This document shows, in pieces, positions 49,857 through 58,978 of a stretch of DNA of 64,000 bases. The notes under the pieces are model-generated. The model had not been told where the DNA came from. It ran no database searches and worked only from the letters and a program-made list of their open reading frames with translations. Source of the DNA: Nocardia vermiculata NBRC 100427 (GTDB lineage Bacteria; Actinomycetota; Actinomycetes; Mycobacteriales; Mycobacteriaceae). Where the stretch lies: positions 62,001 to 126,000 of the forward strand of contig NZ_BDCA01000013.1 in assembly GCF_001613265.1 (NCBI RefSeq), written 5' to 3'. How positions within the stretch are numbered: the stretch's first letter is position 1; each line of letters opens with the position of its first letter. A program made the translations under genes and the position numbers.

Positions 49857-50680
49857 TTGATCGACTCCTGTCCGACCAGCGTGGAGCGATGCATCCGGCG
49901 CGGTTGGGCGCGATCGAACGGACAGGCCCGGTGCACGAGACCGGTGTTGTCCCAGATCACCATGTCACCCACCGTCCAACGGTGGGTGAGTACCTTGTCC
50001 GGTGCCGTCGCGCGATCGAGCAGATCTCGCAGCAGCGCCCGCCCCTGCGCGCGGTCCATACCCACGACATGATCGGCGGAGGCACCGAAAACCAGTGACT
50101 TCCGGCCGGATTCGTGTGTCCAGACCAGCGGATGCTCACGACCACCGCGCCGTGCCCACTCGTCGAGTTGCTCCGCGGTCGGGTTCGCGTATGTCAGCCG
50201 TTGGATCCGCTCGAAACTATGCCATACGCGCAGTGCCTCGAATCGCCGCTGCTCCTGCTCGGACAGTTCGTCGTAGGCGAGATATGTGCTGGCAAAGGCC
50301 GTTTCGCCGCCCTCGTCGGTGACGACGTGTGCGCTCATGATCGACGCCTTGGCCGGCGTCTCGTCCATGAATCCGTCCAGATGCCAGTAGTCGTTACTGG
50401 CGAAGTACTCGACATTCGGGTTGTCCGGGTCGAAGCTGATCTCCATCACGTCCGGATTCGGGTACAGGGGAAACTGCACCAGCTCCCCGAGGGTGCGGCA
50501 GAACGCGGCCTGGGTTTCGTCGTCGGCATGCAGCTGCGGAAACAGCAGCACGCCGTGCTCCTCCAGCGCCGTCAGGCAGGCGCCCGGCAGCTCGTCGTCG
50601 CTGCGCAGCCGGTCGAGATCGACGTCGTGGACCTGCACGCCGACCGCATCGGACAAGGGGGTCGTGGTAATCGCGGGCAT
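49853..50680 (-). CDS. TauD/TfdA-family 2-oxoglutarate-dependent dioxygenase
   Basis: The protein has 275 residues from ATG 50680 (MPAITTTPLSDAVGVQVHDV). The Fe(II) facial triad is His-x-Asp in SNDYWHLDGFMDETPAKASI and the distal His in GDMVIWDNTGLVHRACPFDR. The co-substrate Arg is in ARPRR/QPRRMHRSTLVG. It acts by oxidative cleavage of C-O, C-N or C-S bonds or by hydroxylation. Among the oxidoreductases of this cluster it offers a third oxygenase chemistry next to Rieske and Baeyer-Villiger. Confidence 0.9.
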   Translation of the reverse strand: MPAITTTPLSDAVGVQVHDVDLDRLRSDDELPGACLTALEEHGVLLFPQLHADDETQAAFCRTLGELVQFPLYPNPDVMEISFDPDNPNVEYFASNDYWHLDGFMDETPAKASIMSAHVVTDEGGETAFASTYLAYDELSEQEQRRFEALRVWHSFERIQRLTYANPTAEQLDEWARRGGREHPLVWTHESGRKSLVFGASADHVVGMDRAQGRALLRDLLDRATAPDKVLTHRWTVGDMVIWDNTGLVHRACPFDRAQPRRMHRSTLVGQESIK

Positions 50681-50697
50681 CGGGGCTCCTGTCTCTT

Positions 50698-52134
50698 CTA
50701 CAGCGGCGCGTCGGCGGGTTCGTAGCCCAGGATCGCCTTCGTTTCGAGGTATTCCTCGAATCCGGACGCGCCCCATTCCCGGCCGTTGCCGCTCTTGCGA
50801 TAGCCGCCGAACGGGGCCGCGAAATCGAAACCGCCGTTGATCGCGACGGAGCCGGCGCGGATGCGGCGGGCCACGGCACGGGCCTGCTCGAGGTCGGTGC
50901 CGGCAACGAATCCGGCTAGGCCGTACTCGGTGTCGTTCGCGATCTCGACGGCATGGTCGATATCGGTGTAACCCAGGATCGTCAGCACCGGACCGAAGAT
51001 CTCCTCGCGGGCGATCGTCATATCGTTGGTGACGTCGGCGAACACCGTGGGTTTGACGTAGAAGCCGACCTCGAGCCCGTCGGGGCGGCCGGTGCCGCCG
51101 GTGACGAGGGTGGCGCCCTCGTCGATGCCCTTGCGGATGAGCGCCTGGATCTTGTCGAACTGGGCGCCCGAAACCACCGGGCCCATGGCGAACTCGCCGG
51201 TGGGGTCACCGACGCTGATCCGATCGGCGGCCTCGCGCGCCGCGGCTACGGCTTCGGGCATCCGCGCGGCGGGCACGAGCATGCGCGTGCCGGCGCTACA
51301 GGTCTGCCCGGAATTGTTCATCATCGTCACCACCCCCTTGGCGACGTTGGTGGCGAAATCCGCGTCGTCGAGCACGATATTGGGGCTCTTGCCGCCGAGT
51401 TCCTGAGTGACGCGTTTGACGGTGGGGGCGGCGTTGCGGGCGATATCCACTCCGGCGCGGGTGGAACCGGTGAAGGAGATCATATCGATGCCGGGGTGGC
51501 TCGACAGCGGCACTCCGACACCGGGTCCGTCGCCCTGCAGGAGATTGAACACACCGTCCGGAGTACCTGCCGCGTCGAGAATCTCGGCCAGGATCTGTCC
51601 GGTGAACGGCGACTGCTCCGACGGCTTCAGTACCACTGTGCAGCCGGTCGCCAGCGCCGGAAAAACCTTGACCGCAATCTGATTCAGCGGCCAGTTCCAC
51701 GGCGTGATCAGACCGCAGACCCCGACCGGCTCCTTCGCGATCAGCGAGGGACCGCGCTGTTCGGTGAAGCGGAACTCTTCCAGCGCGGCGATGGCGGTCT
51801 GCAGGTGCCCCGCGCCCAGATCGACCTGGAATCCATTCGCCAGCGCGGCGGGGGCACCCATCTCCTCGGTGAGCGCGGCGGCGAGATTTGCGCGGCGGCG
51901 TTCGTATTCGGCGGCGATGGCGGCCAACAGGTCCAGCCGTTCACGCACCGAACCCGCCGACCAGGGCCCGAAGGCCGCCCGCGCCGCGGCGACCGCACGG
52001 TCCACATCGGCCGCCGATCCCGCGGCGACCGTACCGCAGACCTGTTCGGTGGCCGGGTTGATCACAGGGAAGGTCTGCGAGGTCGCCGGTTCGACCCACT
52101 GCCCACCGATGTAGAACTTCCGATATTCACGCAT
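50698..52134 (-). CDS. Aldehyde dehydrogenase
   Basis: The protein has 478 residues from ATG 52134. NAD-binding and active-site motifs include VCGLITPWNWPLNQIAVKVF (oxyanion Asn), TVVLKPSEQSPFTGQILAEI, ISFTGSTRAGVDIARNAAPT, VTQELGGKSPNIVLDDADFA (Glu base) and NNSGQTCSAGTRMLVPAARM (catalytic Cys). The C-terminus GYRKSGNGREWGASGFEEYL is standard. It would oxidise an aldehyde from the ThDP enzyme or from ring cleavage. The gap to the ThDP gene is 55 bases. Confidence 0.93.
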   Translation of the reverse strand: MREYRKFYIGGQWVEPATSQTFPVINPATEQVCGTVAAGSAADVDRAVAAARAAFGPWSAGSVRERLDLLAAIAAEYERRRANLAAALTEEMGAPAALANGFQVDLGAGHLQTAIAALEEFRFTEQRGPSLIAKEPVGVCGLITPWNWPLNQIAVKVFPALATGCTVVLKPSEQSPFTGQILAEILDAAGTPDGVFNLLQGDGPGVGVPLSSHPGIDMISFTGSTRAGVDIARNAAPTVKRVTQELGGKSPNIVLDDADFATNVAKGVVTMMNNSGQTCSAGTRMLVPAARMPEAVAAAREAADRISVGDPTGEFAMGPVVSGAQFDKIQALIRKGIDEGATLVTGGTGRPDGLEVGFYVKPTVFADVTNDMTIAREEIFGPVLTILGYTDIDHAVEIANDTEYGLAGFVAGTDLEQARAVARRIRAGSVAINGGFDFAAPFGGYRKSGNGREWGASGFEEYLETKAILGYEPADAPL

Positions 52135-52189
52135 GAGGTGATGTCCTTCTCGTCGAATCGTGGTGTGGGCCGGGAGTTGTCGCGTGCGG

Positions 52190-53890
52190 TTACTGCTGGC
52201 CTTCGGCGTACCAGGTGCGGAACTCGTCGTAGCTGGGCATTTCCTCCGAGTTGGCCTTCGGATCGACCGCGACGTGGATGACACCGGGTTTGCCGCTGGC
52301 ATAGGCCCGCTTGATCGCCGGCGCGATGTCCTCGTCCCGTTCGACGTATTCGCCGTAGCAGCCGAACCCCTCGGCGACCTTGTCCAGGCGTGTGCCGGTG
52401 CCCCAGTGCACACCCGTCTCGCGGGAGCCGTGCCCGAAGGTGCGTTTGTACACCCCGACTTCCAGTCCCCAGGCGTAGTCGACGCCCACCACGCACACCA
52501 GCGGCAGCTGCAGCCGTACCGCGGTCTCGAGTTCGGCTATCTGGAACTGGAACGAGGAATCACCGGTGACGAGCATGACCGGACGGTGACCTCCCTCGGC
52601 CACCGAGGCGCCGATGGCGTAGGGCAGACCGGTGCCCAGATGCCCGAAGTTCTGATTCCACATCACGTCGTGCGGTTTGGCCTGCGAGTAGGTCCAGCCG
52701 AAGATCGTGGTGGCGCCGCCGTCGCGGGCCATGATCCCGTCTGCGGGGAACGCCTTGGTCGCCTCCACGATCATCCGGGCCGGATGGACCGGGCTCATTC
52801 CGCTGGGCGCCGTCTCGGCCAGTTCCGCCAGGCGCGCGGCATCGCGTTCGATCCACTGTGCGAGTTGCGGTGTCGCGGTGCGCGGGGTGTCGCGCAGGGC
52901 GTCGACGAGTTGCGGTACGACCGCGCGGAGATCGCCGACCAGCGGCACATCGATCGGACGGTTGACCCCGATCGCGGCCGGATCCTGTTCGACCAGGATC
53001 CAGGTGCGGCTCTCTTCGCCGGCCACCCAGTGCCGGCCACGTCCGAAGTGCACCGGCTCACCCAGTTCGGTACCGATGGCCAGGCACAGATCCGACTGCA
53101 CCACCGCCTCCACCGCGGAGGGGGAGAAGCCGTAGGGGAAGGTGCGATCCTCGAGTCCGGGGATGTAGGAGGTGCCGCCGGAGGTCTGGATGACCGGTGC
53201 GGCCATCAGGTCCGCCAGCTGTTTCACCGATTCCCCGGCCCGCGCGGTGTGCACGCCGTGGCCCACCAGCAGAATCGGTTGCGTCGCCGAACGAATGGCC
53301 GCTGCGGCGGCGGCCACGGCATCGGGCCCGGCGGTCTGTCCGACCAGGCGGTAGCGACGCGGCGGGACGGCTGCGGGGACGTCGAGCTCTTCGAGGATCA
53401 CGTGCTGCGGGTACTCGATATAGACCGGGCCGGGCGTTCCCGAGACGGCTTTGCGCAGTCCCTCACGAATGATCTCGTCGGTCTGATCGGCGTATTCGAT
53501 ACTCGCGCTGTACTTCACCGCGTTCTCGAGCAGCGGCATCTGCTGCACGAACTGGATACGACCACGCCGCACCCGCTGTTCGGTGATCCGGGCGCGCTGA
53601 CCGCCGAGGAAGATCACCGGCGTGTTCTCCACCTTGGCACACATGATGGCGCCGGACAGATTCGCCAGACCCGGTCCCAGCGTGCCGATGCACACCGCAG
53701 GTTTTCCGGTCATCCGCGAGACGCCCTCGGCCATCATGCCGGCCGACTCCTCGTGATGCGGCGCGACGACGTTCCAGCCGCGTTCTTCGGCGAGGTGGAA
53801 CAGGTGGACGAAGTTGGGGTCCGGAATTCCGAACAGCGTGTTGATGCCCTCGGCTTCGAAGAGTTCCAGAATCCGTTCGTAAACCTTCAC
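52190..53890 (-). CDS. Thiamine-diphosphate-dependent enzyme (benzoylformate decarboxylase/acetolactate synthase-like)
   Basis: The protein has 566 residues from ATG 53890. Conserved Glu is in VAPHHEESAGMMAEGVSRMT, followed by AVCIGTLGPGLANLSGAIM. The ThDP-binding motif is VMLVTGDSSFQFQIAELETA, with WG of DYAWGLEVGVYKR; the usual N in NN-WG is D here. The middle domain (DAVAAAAAAIRSATQPILLV) and the N-terminal dimerisation match 2-oxo acid decarboxylases and acetohydroxyacid synthases. It could decarboxylate a 2-oxo acid to the aldehyde used by the next gene. It is three bases after the SDR stop. Confidence 0.88.
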   Translation of the reverse strand: MKVYERILELFEAEGINTLFGIPDPNFVHLFHLAEERGWNVVAPHHEESAGMMAEGVSRMTGKPAVCIGTLGPGLANLSGAIMCAKVENTPVIFLGGQRARITEQRVRRGRIQFVQQMPLLENAVKYSASIEYADQTDEIIREGLRKAVSGTPGPVYIEYPQHVILEELDVPAAVPPRRYRLVGQTAGPDAVAAAAAAIRSATQPILLVGHGVHTARAGESVKQLADLMAAPVIQTSGGTSYIPGLEDRTFPYGFSPSAVEAVVQSDLCLAIGTELGEPVHFGRGRHWVAGEESRTWILVEQDPAAIGVNRPIDVPLVGDLRAVVPQLVDALRDTPRTATPQLAQWIERDAARLAELAETAPSGMSPVHPARMIVEATKAFPADGIMARDGGATTIFGWTYSQAKPHDVMWNQNFGHLGTGLPYAIGASVAEGGHRPVMLVTGDSSFQFQIAELETAVRLQLPLVCVVGVDYAWGLEVGVYKRTFGHGSRETGVHWGTGTRLDKVAEGFGCYGEYVERDEDIAPAIKRAYASGKPGVIHVAVDPKANSEEMPSYDEFRTWYAEGQQ

Positions 53891-53893
53891 AAG

Positions 53894-54844
53894 TCACTTC
53901 CCTTCCGTGGACGACGCCTGGGTGGCCATCGCGAAGCTGCGGCCGATGTGGTCGGCGTGTGCGCTGCGCGTCGGCAGGATCCACGAGTTGTCGGTATTGC
54001 GGATGTCGTCGATGCGGGCGGCGACCTCGTCGACCGTCCACGAGGGCTGGTAGACGCCCGGGGTTTCGGCGATATAGGCACGGCCGATCCGGCCCGCGAT
54101 CGCGACCAGCATTTCGCCGCTGAGTGCGCAGGATTCGTGCGCGAGGTATCCCACCGCGGGTGCCACGAGTTCCGGTCGCATATCCGGGTAGGCGGAGGTG
54201 TCGATGCCCGCGGCCATCCGGGTGACGGCCGAGGGCACGATGATGTTCGACCGCACCCCCACGTCGGCGCCCTCGAGTGCCACCACATTGGACAGGCCGA
54301 TCATGCCGGCCTTGGCTACCGCGTAATTGGCCACCGATCGGTTGCCGTAGAGACCGCCGATCGAGGAGGTCAGCACCACCCGCCCGTACCCGCCCGCGCT
54401 CATCACCGGGAACGCCGCGCGCACGGTGTGGAAGGCGCCGCGCAGATGAACGTCGACGACGGCCTCGAAATCGTCGTAGCTCAGTTCGGTGAGCGAGCCA
54501 TAGCGGACGGTGCCGGCATTGTGTACCAGGATGTCGAGGCGGCCGAATCGCTCGAGCGCGGTGTCGATGATCGCGCGTCCCCCCTCGGGGGTCGCGACCG
54601 AATCGGTTGATGCGACAGCACTGCCGCCGGCGGCCTCGATCTCGGCCACCACCGCCGCGGCGACACCGGAATCGGCGCTCTCGCCGCGCATGCTGCCGCC
54701 GGGATCGTTGACCACGACCCGGGCGCCGCGCTCGGCCAGCAATAACGCATAGCAGCGGCCCAGGCCACGCCCGGCGCCGGTGACCACCGCAACGCGATCG
54801 TCGAATCTCAATTCGGGCAACGCATTTCCTCTCACCTGGTGCAT
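53894..54844 (-). CDS. SDR-family oxidoreductase, MFE-2-like
   Basis: The protein has 316 residues from ATG 54844. The long Rossmann start is VAVVTGAGRGLGRCYALLLA followed by VVVNDPGGSMRGESADSGVA, the N-D-P-GG element typical of 17-beta-HSD4-type 3-hydroxyacyl-CoA dehydrogenases. NAG is in DILVHNAGTVRYG, Ser in VVLTSSIGGLYGNR and Tyr/Lys in VANYAVAKAGMIGLSN. A C-terminal 50-residue extension contains VDEVAARIDDIRNTDNSWIL. It follows the monooxygenase gene by 20 bases. Confidence 0.88.
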   Translation of the reverse strand: MHQVRGNALPELRFDDRVAVVTGAGRGLGRCYALLLAERGARVVVNDPGGSMRGESADSGVAAAVVAEIEAAGGSAVASTDSVATPEGGRAIIDTALERFGRLDILVHNAGTVRYGSLTELSYDDFEAVVDVHLRGAFHTVRAAFPVMSAGGYGRVVLTSSIGGLYGNRSVANYAVAKAGMIGLSNVVALEGADVGVRSNIIVPSAVTRMAAGIDTSAYPDMRPELVAPAVGYLAHESCALSGEMLVAIAGRIGRAYIAETPGVYQPSWTVDEVAARIDDIRNTDNSWILPTRSAHADHIGRSFAMATQASSTEGK

Positions 54845-54864
54845 TCCGGTCGCGGGATGACGGG

Positions 54865-56688
54865 CTAATGCACCGTCAGCCCGTCCAGGTCACCGGCATC
54901 GCGCCAGGCCTGCAGCAACTCTTCGAGGACATAGAACCCACCCCAGAACGGATCGCCGAGGAAGGAACGACCGTTGGGCTCACCTTCGCTGTTGTAGTAG
55001 CCGGGAGTGCATTCCATGACGAAGGTGCTGTTGTCGACGGTGTTGTCCCGGATGGTCTGCACCCAGGCGGCTTCGGCTTCCGCGGTGGGCTCGATCCGGG
55101 TAGCGCCCCGCTGCTGGGCCTGCGCGATGATGTAGGCGATGTGGTCGGCCTGCTGCTCGTACATCAGCGTGGTCGCCGCGGTGACACCGCCCTGGATGAA
55201 TCCGGTGGCGAAATGGTTCGGGAATCCGTGCGCCATGATGCCGTGCAGGGTGCGAAAACCGTTGCCCCAGTGTTCGTACAACGACTTTCCGCCCCGCCCT
55301 GCGAACGGGGCGATGTCGTACTGGCGTTCCAGTGCGGTGGTGATCTCGAAACCGCTGGCGAACACGATGCAGTCCACCTCGTATTCGACACCGTGGGCGA
55401 TGACGCCCTTCTCGGTGATGCGCTCGACGCCCTTGGTGTCGGAGACATCGACGAGAGTGACGTTGTCCCGGTTGAACGTCGGCAGATAATCGTCGTTGAA
55501 CACCGGGCGTTTGCACAGATTGCGGTAGTACGGCTTGAGTTTCTCGGCCGTCTCCGGATCGGTGACGATCTCGGCGACGCGGTGACGCAACCGCTCCATC
55601 GCGCGGTAGTCCTCGATTTCCTTGAGCTCGAGAAACTTCGCCGGATCGGCCAGGGCGGCCCAGCCGTTGGTCTCGTCGAGTTTGGCTGCCAGGTTGCGGG
55701 CCACCTCGGTCCAGCCGTCGCAGATCAGATCGGGTTCACCGGGAGAGTAGAAGGCGTAGGCCGCGTTGTGAAAATTGCGCTGCCGTTCATTGCGCCAACC
55801 GGGCTGCAGAGATTTCACCCACTCCGGATCGGTGGGGTGGTTGTCGCGTTCGAAGATGTAGGACGGGGTGCGCTGGAATACCGTCACATGCTTGGCGCCG
55901 CGGGCCAGATGCGGAATCGCCTGCACCCCACTGGCACCGGTACCGATCACGGCGATTCGCTTGTCCGCGATGCGATCGAGCCCGCCGTGCAGATCGCCGC
56001 CGGTGTAGTCGTAGTCCCAGCGTGCGGTGTGGAAGGTATGGCCGGTGAACTCGGTGATCCCGGGGATGCCGGGCAATTTGGGCCGGTTGTACGGACCCTG
56101 GCACATGATCAGATACCGGGCGCGGATATCGTCACCGCGGTTGGTGGCGATACGCCAGCGGGCGATGTCGGAGTCCCATTCCAGCGACCGCACCAAAGTG
56201 TGGAATACCGCCTTGTCGTAGAAGCCGAAGTGCTTCCCGATGCGCTGTGCGTGCTCGTAGCATTCGTCGCCGTGGGAGAACTTCTCCTTCGGGATGAAAC
56301 CGGTCTCCTCGAGCAGCGGCAGATAACAATAGGCGTCGGAGTCGATCTGGATTCCGGGATAGCGATTCCAATACCACACCCCGCCGAAGTCGCCGCCCAG
56401 CTCCACGATCCGGAAGTCGGTCACCCCGGCCTGCTGCAACCGGTGCGCGGTGATGAGTCCGGCGAATCCGCCGCCGAGGATCACGACCTCGAGGTCGGCG
56501 TCGATCGGCTCCCGAGGTTGTACCGGCAGATGCGGATCGCCCTCGTAGAACTCGGCGAACTCGTTGTCGGCCTCGAGGTACTGCTGCTGGCCCTCCGGTC
56601 GCAGCCGCTTGTCCCGCTCGGCCAGATATTTCTGCCGGAGCGCCTCCTTGTCCACCTCGGGGGTCTGGGTGGGAGCACACGGTTTCAT
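54865..56688 (-). CDS. Baeyer-Villiger monooxygenase (class B flavoprotein)
   Basis: The protein has 607 residues from ATG 56688. An N-terminal extension of about 65 residues (EALRQKYLAERDKRLRPEGQ) precedes the first Rossmann motif LEVVILGGGFAGLITAHRLQ. The Baeyer-Villiger fingerprint is FTGHTFHTARWDYDYTGGD. The second Rossmann is IAVIGTGASGVQAIPHLARG, and the C-terminal region has VDCIVFASGFEITTALERQY. All key motifs are intact. Extended BVMOs of this layout act on acetophenones, steroids and cyclic ketones, making an ester or lactone with NADPH and O2. It is between an SDR and the Rieske gene. Confidence 0.93.
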   Translation of the reverse strand: MKPCAPTQTPEVDKEALRQKYLAERDKRLRPEGQQQYLEADNEFAEFYEGDPHLPVQPREPIDADLEVVILGGGFAGLITAHRLQQAGVTDFRIVELGGDFGGVWYWNRYPGIQIDSDAYCYLPLLEETGFIPKEKFSHGDECYEHAQRIGKHFGFYDKAVFHTLVRSLEWDSDIARWRIATNRGDDIRARYLIMCQGPYNRPKLPGIPGITEFTGHTFHTARWDYDYTGGDLHGGLDRIADKRIAVIGTGASGVQAIPHLARGAKHVTVFQRTPSYIFERDNHPTDPEWVKSLQPGWRNERQRNFHNAAYAFYSPGEPDLICDGWTEVARNLAAKLDETNGWAALADPAKFLELKEIEDYRAMERLRHRVAEIVTDPETAEKLKPYYRNLCKRPVFNDDYLPTFNRDNVTLVDVSDTKGVERITEKGVIAHGVEYEVDCIVFASGFEITTALERQYDIAPFAGRGGKSLYEHWGNGFRTLHGIMAHGFPNHFATGFIQGGVTAATTLMYEQQADHIAYIIAQAQQRGATRIEPTAEAEAAWVQTIRDNTVDNSTFVMECTPGYYNSEGEPNGRSFLGDPFWGGFYVLEELLQAWRDAGDLDGLTVH

Positions 56689-56715
56689 GCGGAAGTCCTT
56701 GAGAGAGTGAATGTG

Positions 56716-58089
56716 TCAGGTCAGAACGGTGGGCTCGCCGGTGCCCATGTAGCGCGCCAGGTTGTGATGCAGATTGACGATGGTGCGCTCGCGGTAGGGG
56801 TTCGGCTTCGGACCGGAAAATCCGCGCGATTTCATGCCCTGCTGCACCGCGGCCATATTGTCGAAATCCTGCGGCAGGACCGTCCGCCAGCCCGGGTCAC
56901 CGACGGGTGTGTAGATCCATTCGGTCTCCGGTTCTTCGCCCGGCGGGAACAATTCGAAGACCGCGGCCTCGAAAATGCACTTGTCCGGGTCGTGGCCGAA
57001 CGGCCGGAACCGATAGCACAGCATGTTGTTGAGTGCGTGCCCGATCTGGAAGTTGGGGAAGATCTGCCAGGCGGTCCCGGCCTTCGCGACGGTCTCCGGA
57101 TCCACCGTCGGCCAGATGACGCCCCGTTCGGCGTCCTCGGTGCGGCAGGTGTCGAGCCAGTAGCGCATCACCTGATCGGGCGGGGTGTCGGCGGGCAGTT
57201 CGTCGGCCAGCCGGTTCGCCACCTCCACCATCGTCTCGGTGGTGTTGGTATTGGCGTTCTCCCAGGTGAAGTTCTGCAGCTGTGCGGTCGACAGGCGGGC
57301 GTCGGGGCCCGAGCCGATGCGCAGTTTGCCCTGGTTCTCCTCCATACCCTTGGGGGCGTCGTAGCCGATGTTGCTGTGCAGCCCCTGCGCCCGGCCCCAA
57401 CCCAGGAACGCCCCGAAATTCATGAACTCCGGATGCGTGTAGGGCACATGGTAGGTCTCCATGAATGCCTCGAAGGCGACCTTCCAATTGCAGTCGAAGG
57501 TCAGCCAGCGCCGCCACCGGTAGCGCATGTTCTCCAGCTGGAACGGATCCAGCAGGGAGGCGGCGGGTTCCAGATACTCGCGCAGTGGACCGCAGTCGGG
57601 GTCGAGGTTGATCCAGACCCAGCCGCCCCAGGTATCGACCGACACCCGAGGCAGCCCGTCGTTGTGCTCGGTGAGACCGCACGGCCAGTCGCCCCGCTCG
57701 GGCACGAAGGTGTTGCGTCCCTCGAGGTCGTAGCGCCAGCCGTGGAAACCGCAGACGAACTGTTTGCGTTGCCCGTGCGCGTCGTGCGCACCCGGCGGAG
57801 TGTCGACCAGCCGCCGGCCGCGGTGCGCACACACGTTGTGGTAGGCGCGCAGCGTATCGGATGCGGTGCGCACGACGAGGATCGAATCGACACCGATCTC
57901 GTAGGTGAGGAAGTCGCCGACCCGGGGGAGCTCCTCCACCCGGCACACCTGCTGCCACACCTTGGCCCAGAGTTTGTCCCCTTCGGCGCGCGCGTAGTCC
58001 GGGCTGATGTACGCCTGCACGCCGATCGTCATGGGAGTGGACAACGGTTGCGGCGCAACGGTGTCGGTGCTGTCGGCAGTTTCGGTCAT
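56716..58089 (-). CDS. Aromatic-ring-hydroxylating (Rieske) oxygenase alpha subunit 2
   Basis: The protein has 457 residues from ATG 58089. Rieske ligands are in NVCAHRGRRLVDTPPGAHDA and KQFVCGFHGWRYDLEGRNTF. The mononuclear iron site is NWKVAFEAFMETYHVPYTHP (Glu bridge and two His). A C-terminal ring-binding domain ends PYRERTIVNLHHNLARYMGT. It is longer than the other alpha subunit of the window and only distantly similar. No beta subunit or electron-transfer partner is encoded nearby. It probably performs ring or side-chain hydroxylation at the start of the pathway. Confidence 0.9.
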   Translation of the reverse strand: MTETADSTDTVAPQPLSTPMTIGVQAYISPDYARAEGDKLWAKVWQQVCRVEELPRVGDFLTYEIGVDSILVVRTASDTLRAYHNVCAHRGRRLVDTPPGAHDAHGQRKQFVCGFHGWRYDLEGRNTFVPERGDWPCGLTEHNDGLPRVSVDTWGGWVWINLDPDCGPLREYLEPAASLLDPFQLENMRYRWRRWLTFDCNWKVAFEAFMETYHVPYTHPEFMNFGAFLGWGRAQGLHSNIGYDAPKGMEENQGKLRIGSGPDARLSTAQLQNFTWENANTNTTETMVEVANRLADELPADTPPDQVMRYWLDTCRTEDAERGVIWPTVDPETVAKAGTAWQIFPNFQIGHALNNMLCYRFRPFGHDPDKCIFEAAVFELFPPGEEPETEWIYTPVGDPGWRTVLPQDFDNMAAVQQGMKSRGFSGPKPNPYRERTIVNLHHNLARYMGTGEPTVLT

Positions 58090-58108
58090 GACTTCTCCTG
58101 ACGGCGTC

Positions 58109-58978
58109 TCAGCGTGTGATGGCGGCACGGAACCCGTCGTCCTCGAGGAACAGCGAGGTGTTGTCCGCACCCAGATGGGTCCATTTCAAATTCAGTCCGC
58201 CGTCGACCAGCACCGTCTGGCCGGTGATGTAGCTCGACAGCTCGGACAACAGGAACAGGATCGGTCCGGCCTGTTCTTCGGGACGTGCGCGCCGGCCCAT
58301 GGCGATGGCCCGGCGGTCGCGCTCGGCGTCGGCGCCGACATAGGTGCCCGACGCCGGTGTCGCGGTGACACCCGGGGCGACCGCGTTCACCCGAATGCCG
58401 TCGAGGGCCAGTTCGGCGGCCATGGTGCGGGTGGCCGCCACCAGGGCAGCCTTGGCGGTGCCGTAGGCGATATGGAACGGCGCGGTGTTCATCCCACTGA
58501 TCGACGACAAGGACACGATGGACCCGGGCCGGCCGTGCGACTTCAGCTCCGCGGCCACGGCCTGGCTGAAGAAGACCATCGACTCGAGGTTCCATTCGAG
58601 CAGTGCCCGCCAGTCGGCGCGAGTCACCCGGGTCGCCGGCATCCAGGTTCCCGGTGCCGCGCCACCGGCGATATTGACCAGGCCGTACAGCTCACCGTCG
58701 GCCGCGCGTGCATGCTCGAGCACGGTCGCGATGCCCGCGTCGGTGGCGGCATCGGCGGCCACCGATGTGATCGGAAGTCCTTGTTCGGCAAGGGGAACGA
58801 TATCGTTGTCCAGTTTCTCGCGGGAGCGGCCCACCGCGATCACTCGGGCGCCGGCCTGCGCGATGCGACGGGTCACCGCGGTGCCGATTCCGCCTCCACT
58901 GGCCCCGGAGACGATGACGACGCGTCCGTCCAAGCCGAAGAATTCATTGCTGCCGGGTTCGGTTCCCATGCTGCTCAC
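58109..58978 (-). CDS. SDR-family oxidoreductase
   Basis: The protein has 289 residues from GTG 58978, overlapping the beta-propeller gene by four bases; ATG 58969 is also possible. Motifs are VVIVSGASGGGIGTAVTRRI, Asn in GLVNIAGGAAPGTWMP (the usual NNAG is NIAG), Ser in SIVSLSSISGMNTAPF and Tyr/Lys in HIAYGTAKAALVAATRTMA. The end is YITGQTVLVDGGLNLKW. A cofactor Arg (VIAVGRSREK) suggests NADP. Likely oxidises an alcohol made by the Rieske enzyme. Confidence 0.88.
   Translation of the reverse strand: MSSMGTEPGSNEFFGLDGRVVIVSGASGGGIGTAVTRRIAQAGARVIAVGRSREKLDNDIVPLAEQGLPITSVAADAATDAGIATVLEHARAADGELYGLVNIAGGAAPGTWMPATRVTRADWRALLEWNLESMVFFSQAVAAELKSHGRPGSIVSLSSISGMNTAPFHIAYGTAKAALVAATRTMAAELALDGIRVNAVAPGVTATPASGTYVGADAERDRRAIAMGRRARPEEQAGPILFLLSELSSYITGQTVLVDGGLNLKWTHLGADNTSLFLEDDGFRAAITR

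Noticed and set aside
54868..58101. A 1077-codon open frame on the plus strand
   Set aside because: It is antisense to the Baeyer-Villiger and Rieske genes, whose motifs are clear; long antisense frames are common in high-GC DNA.
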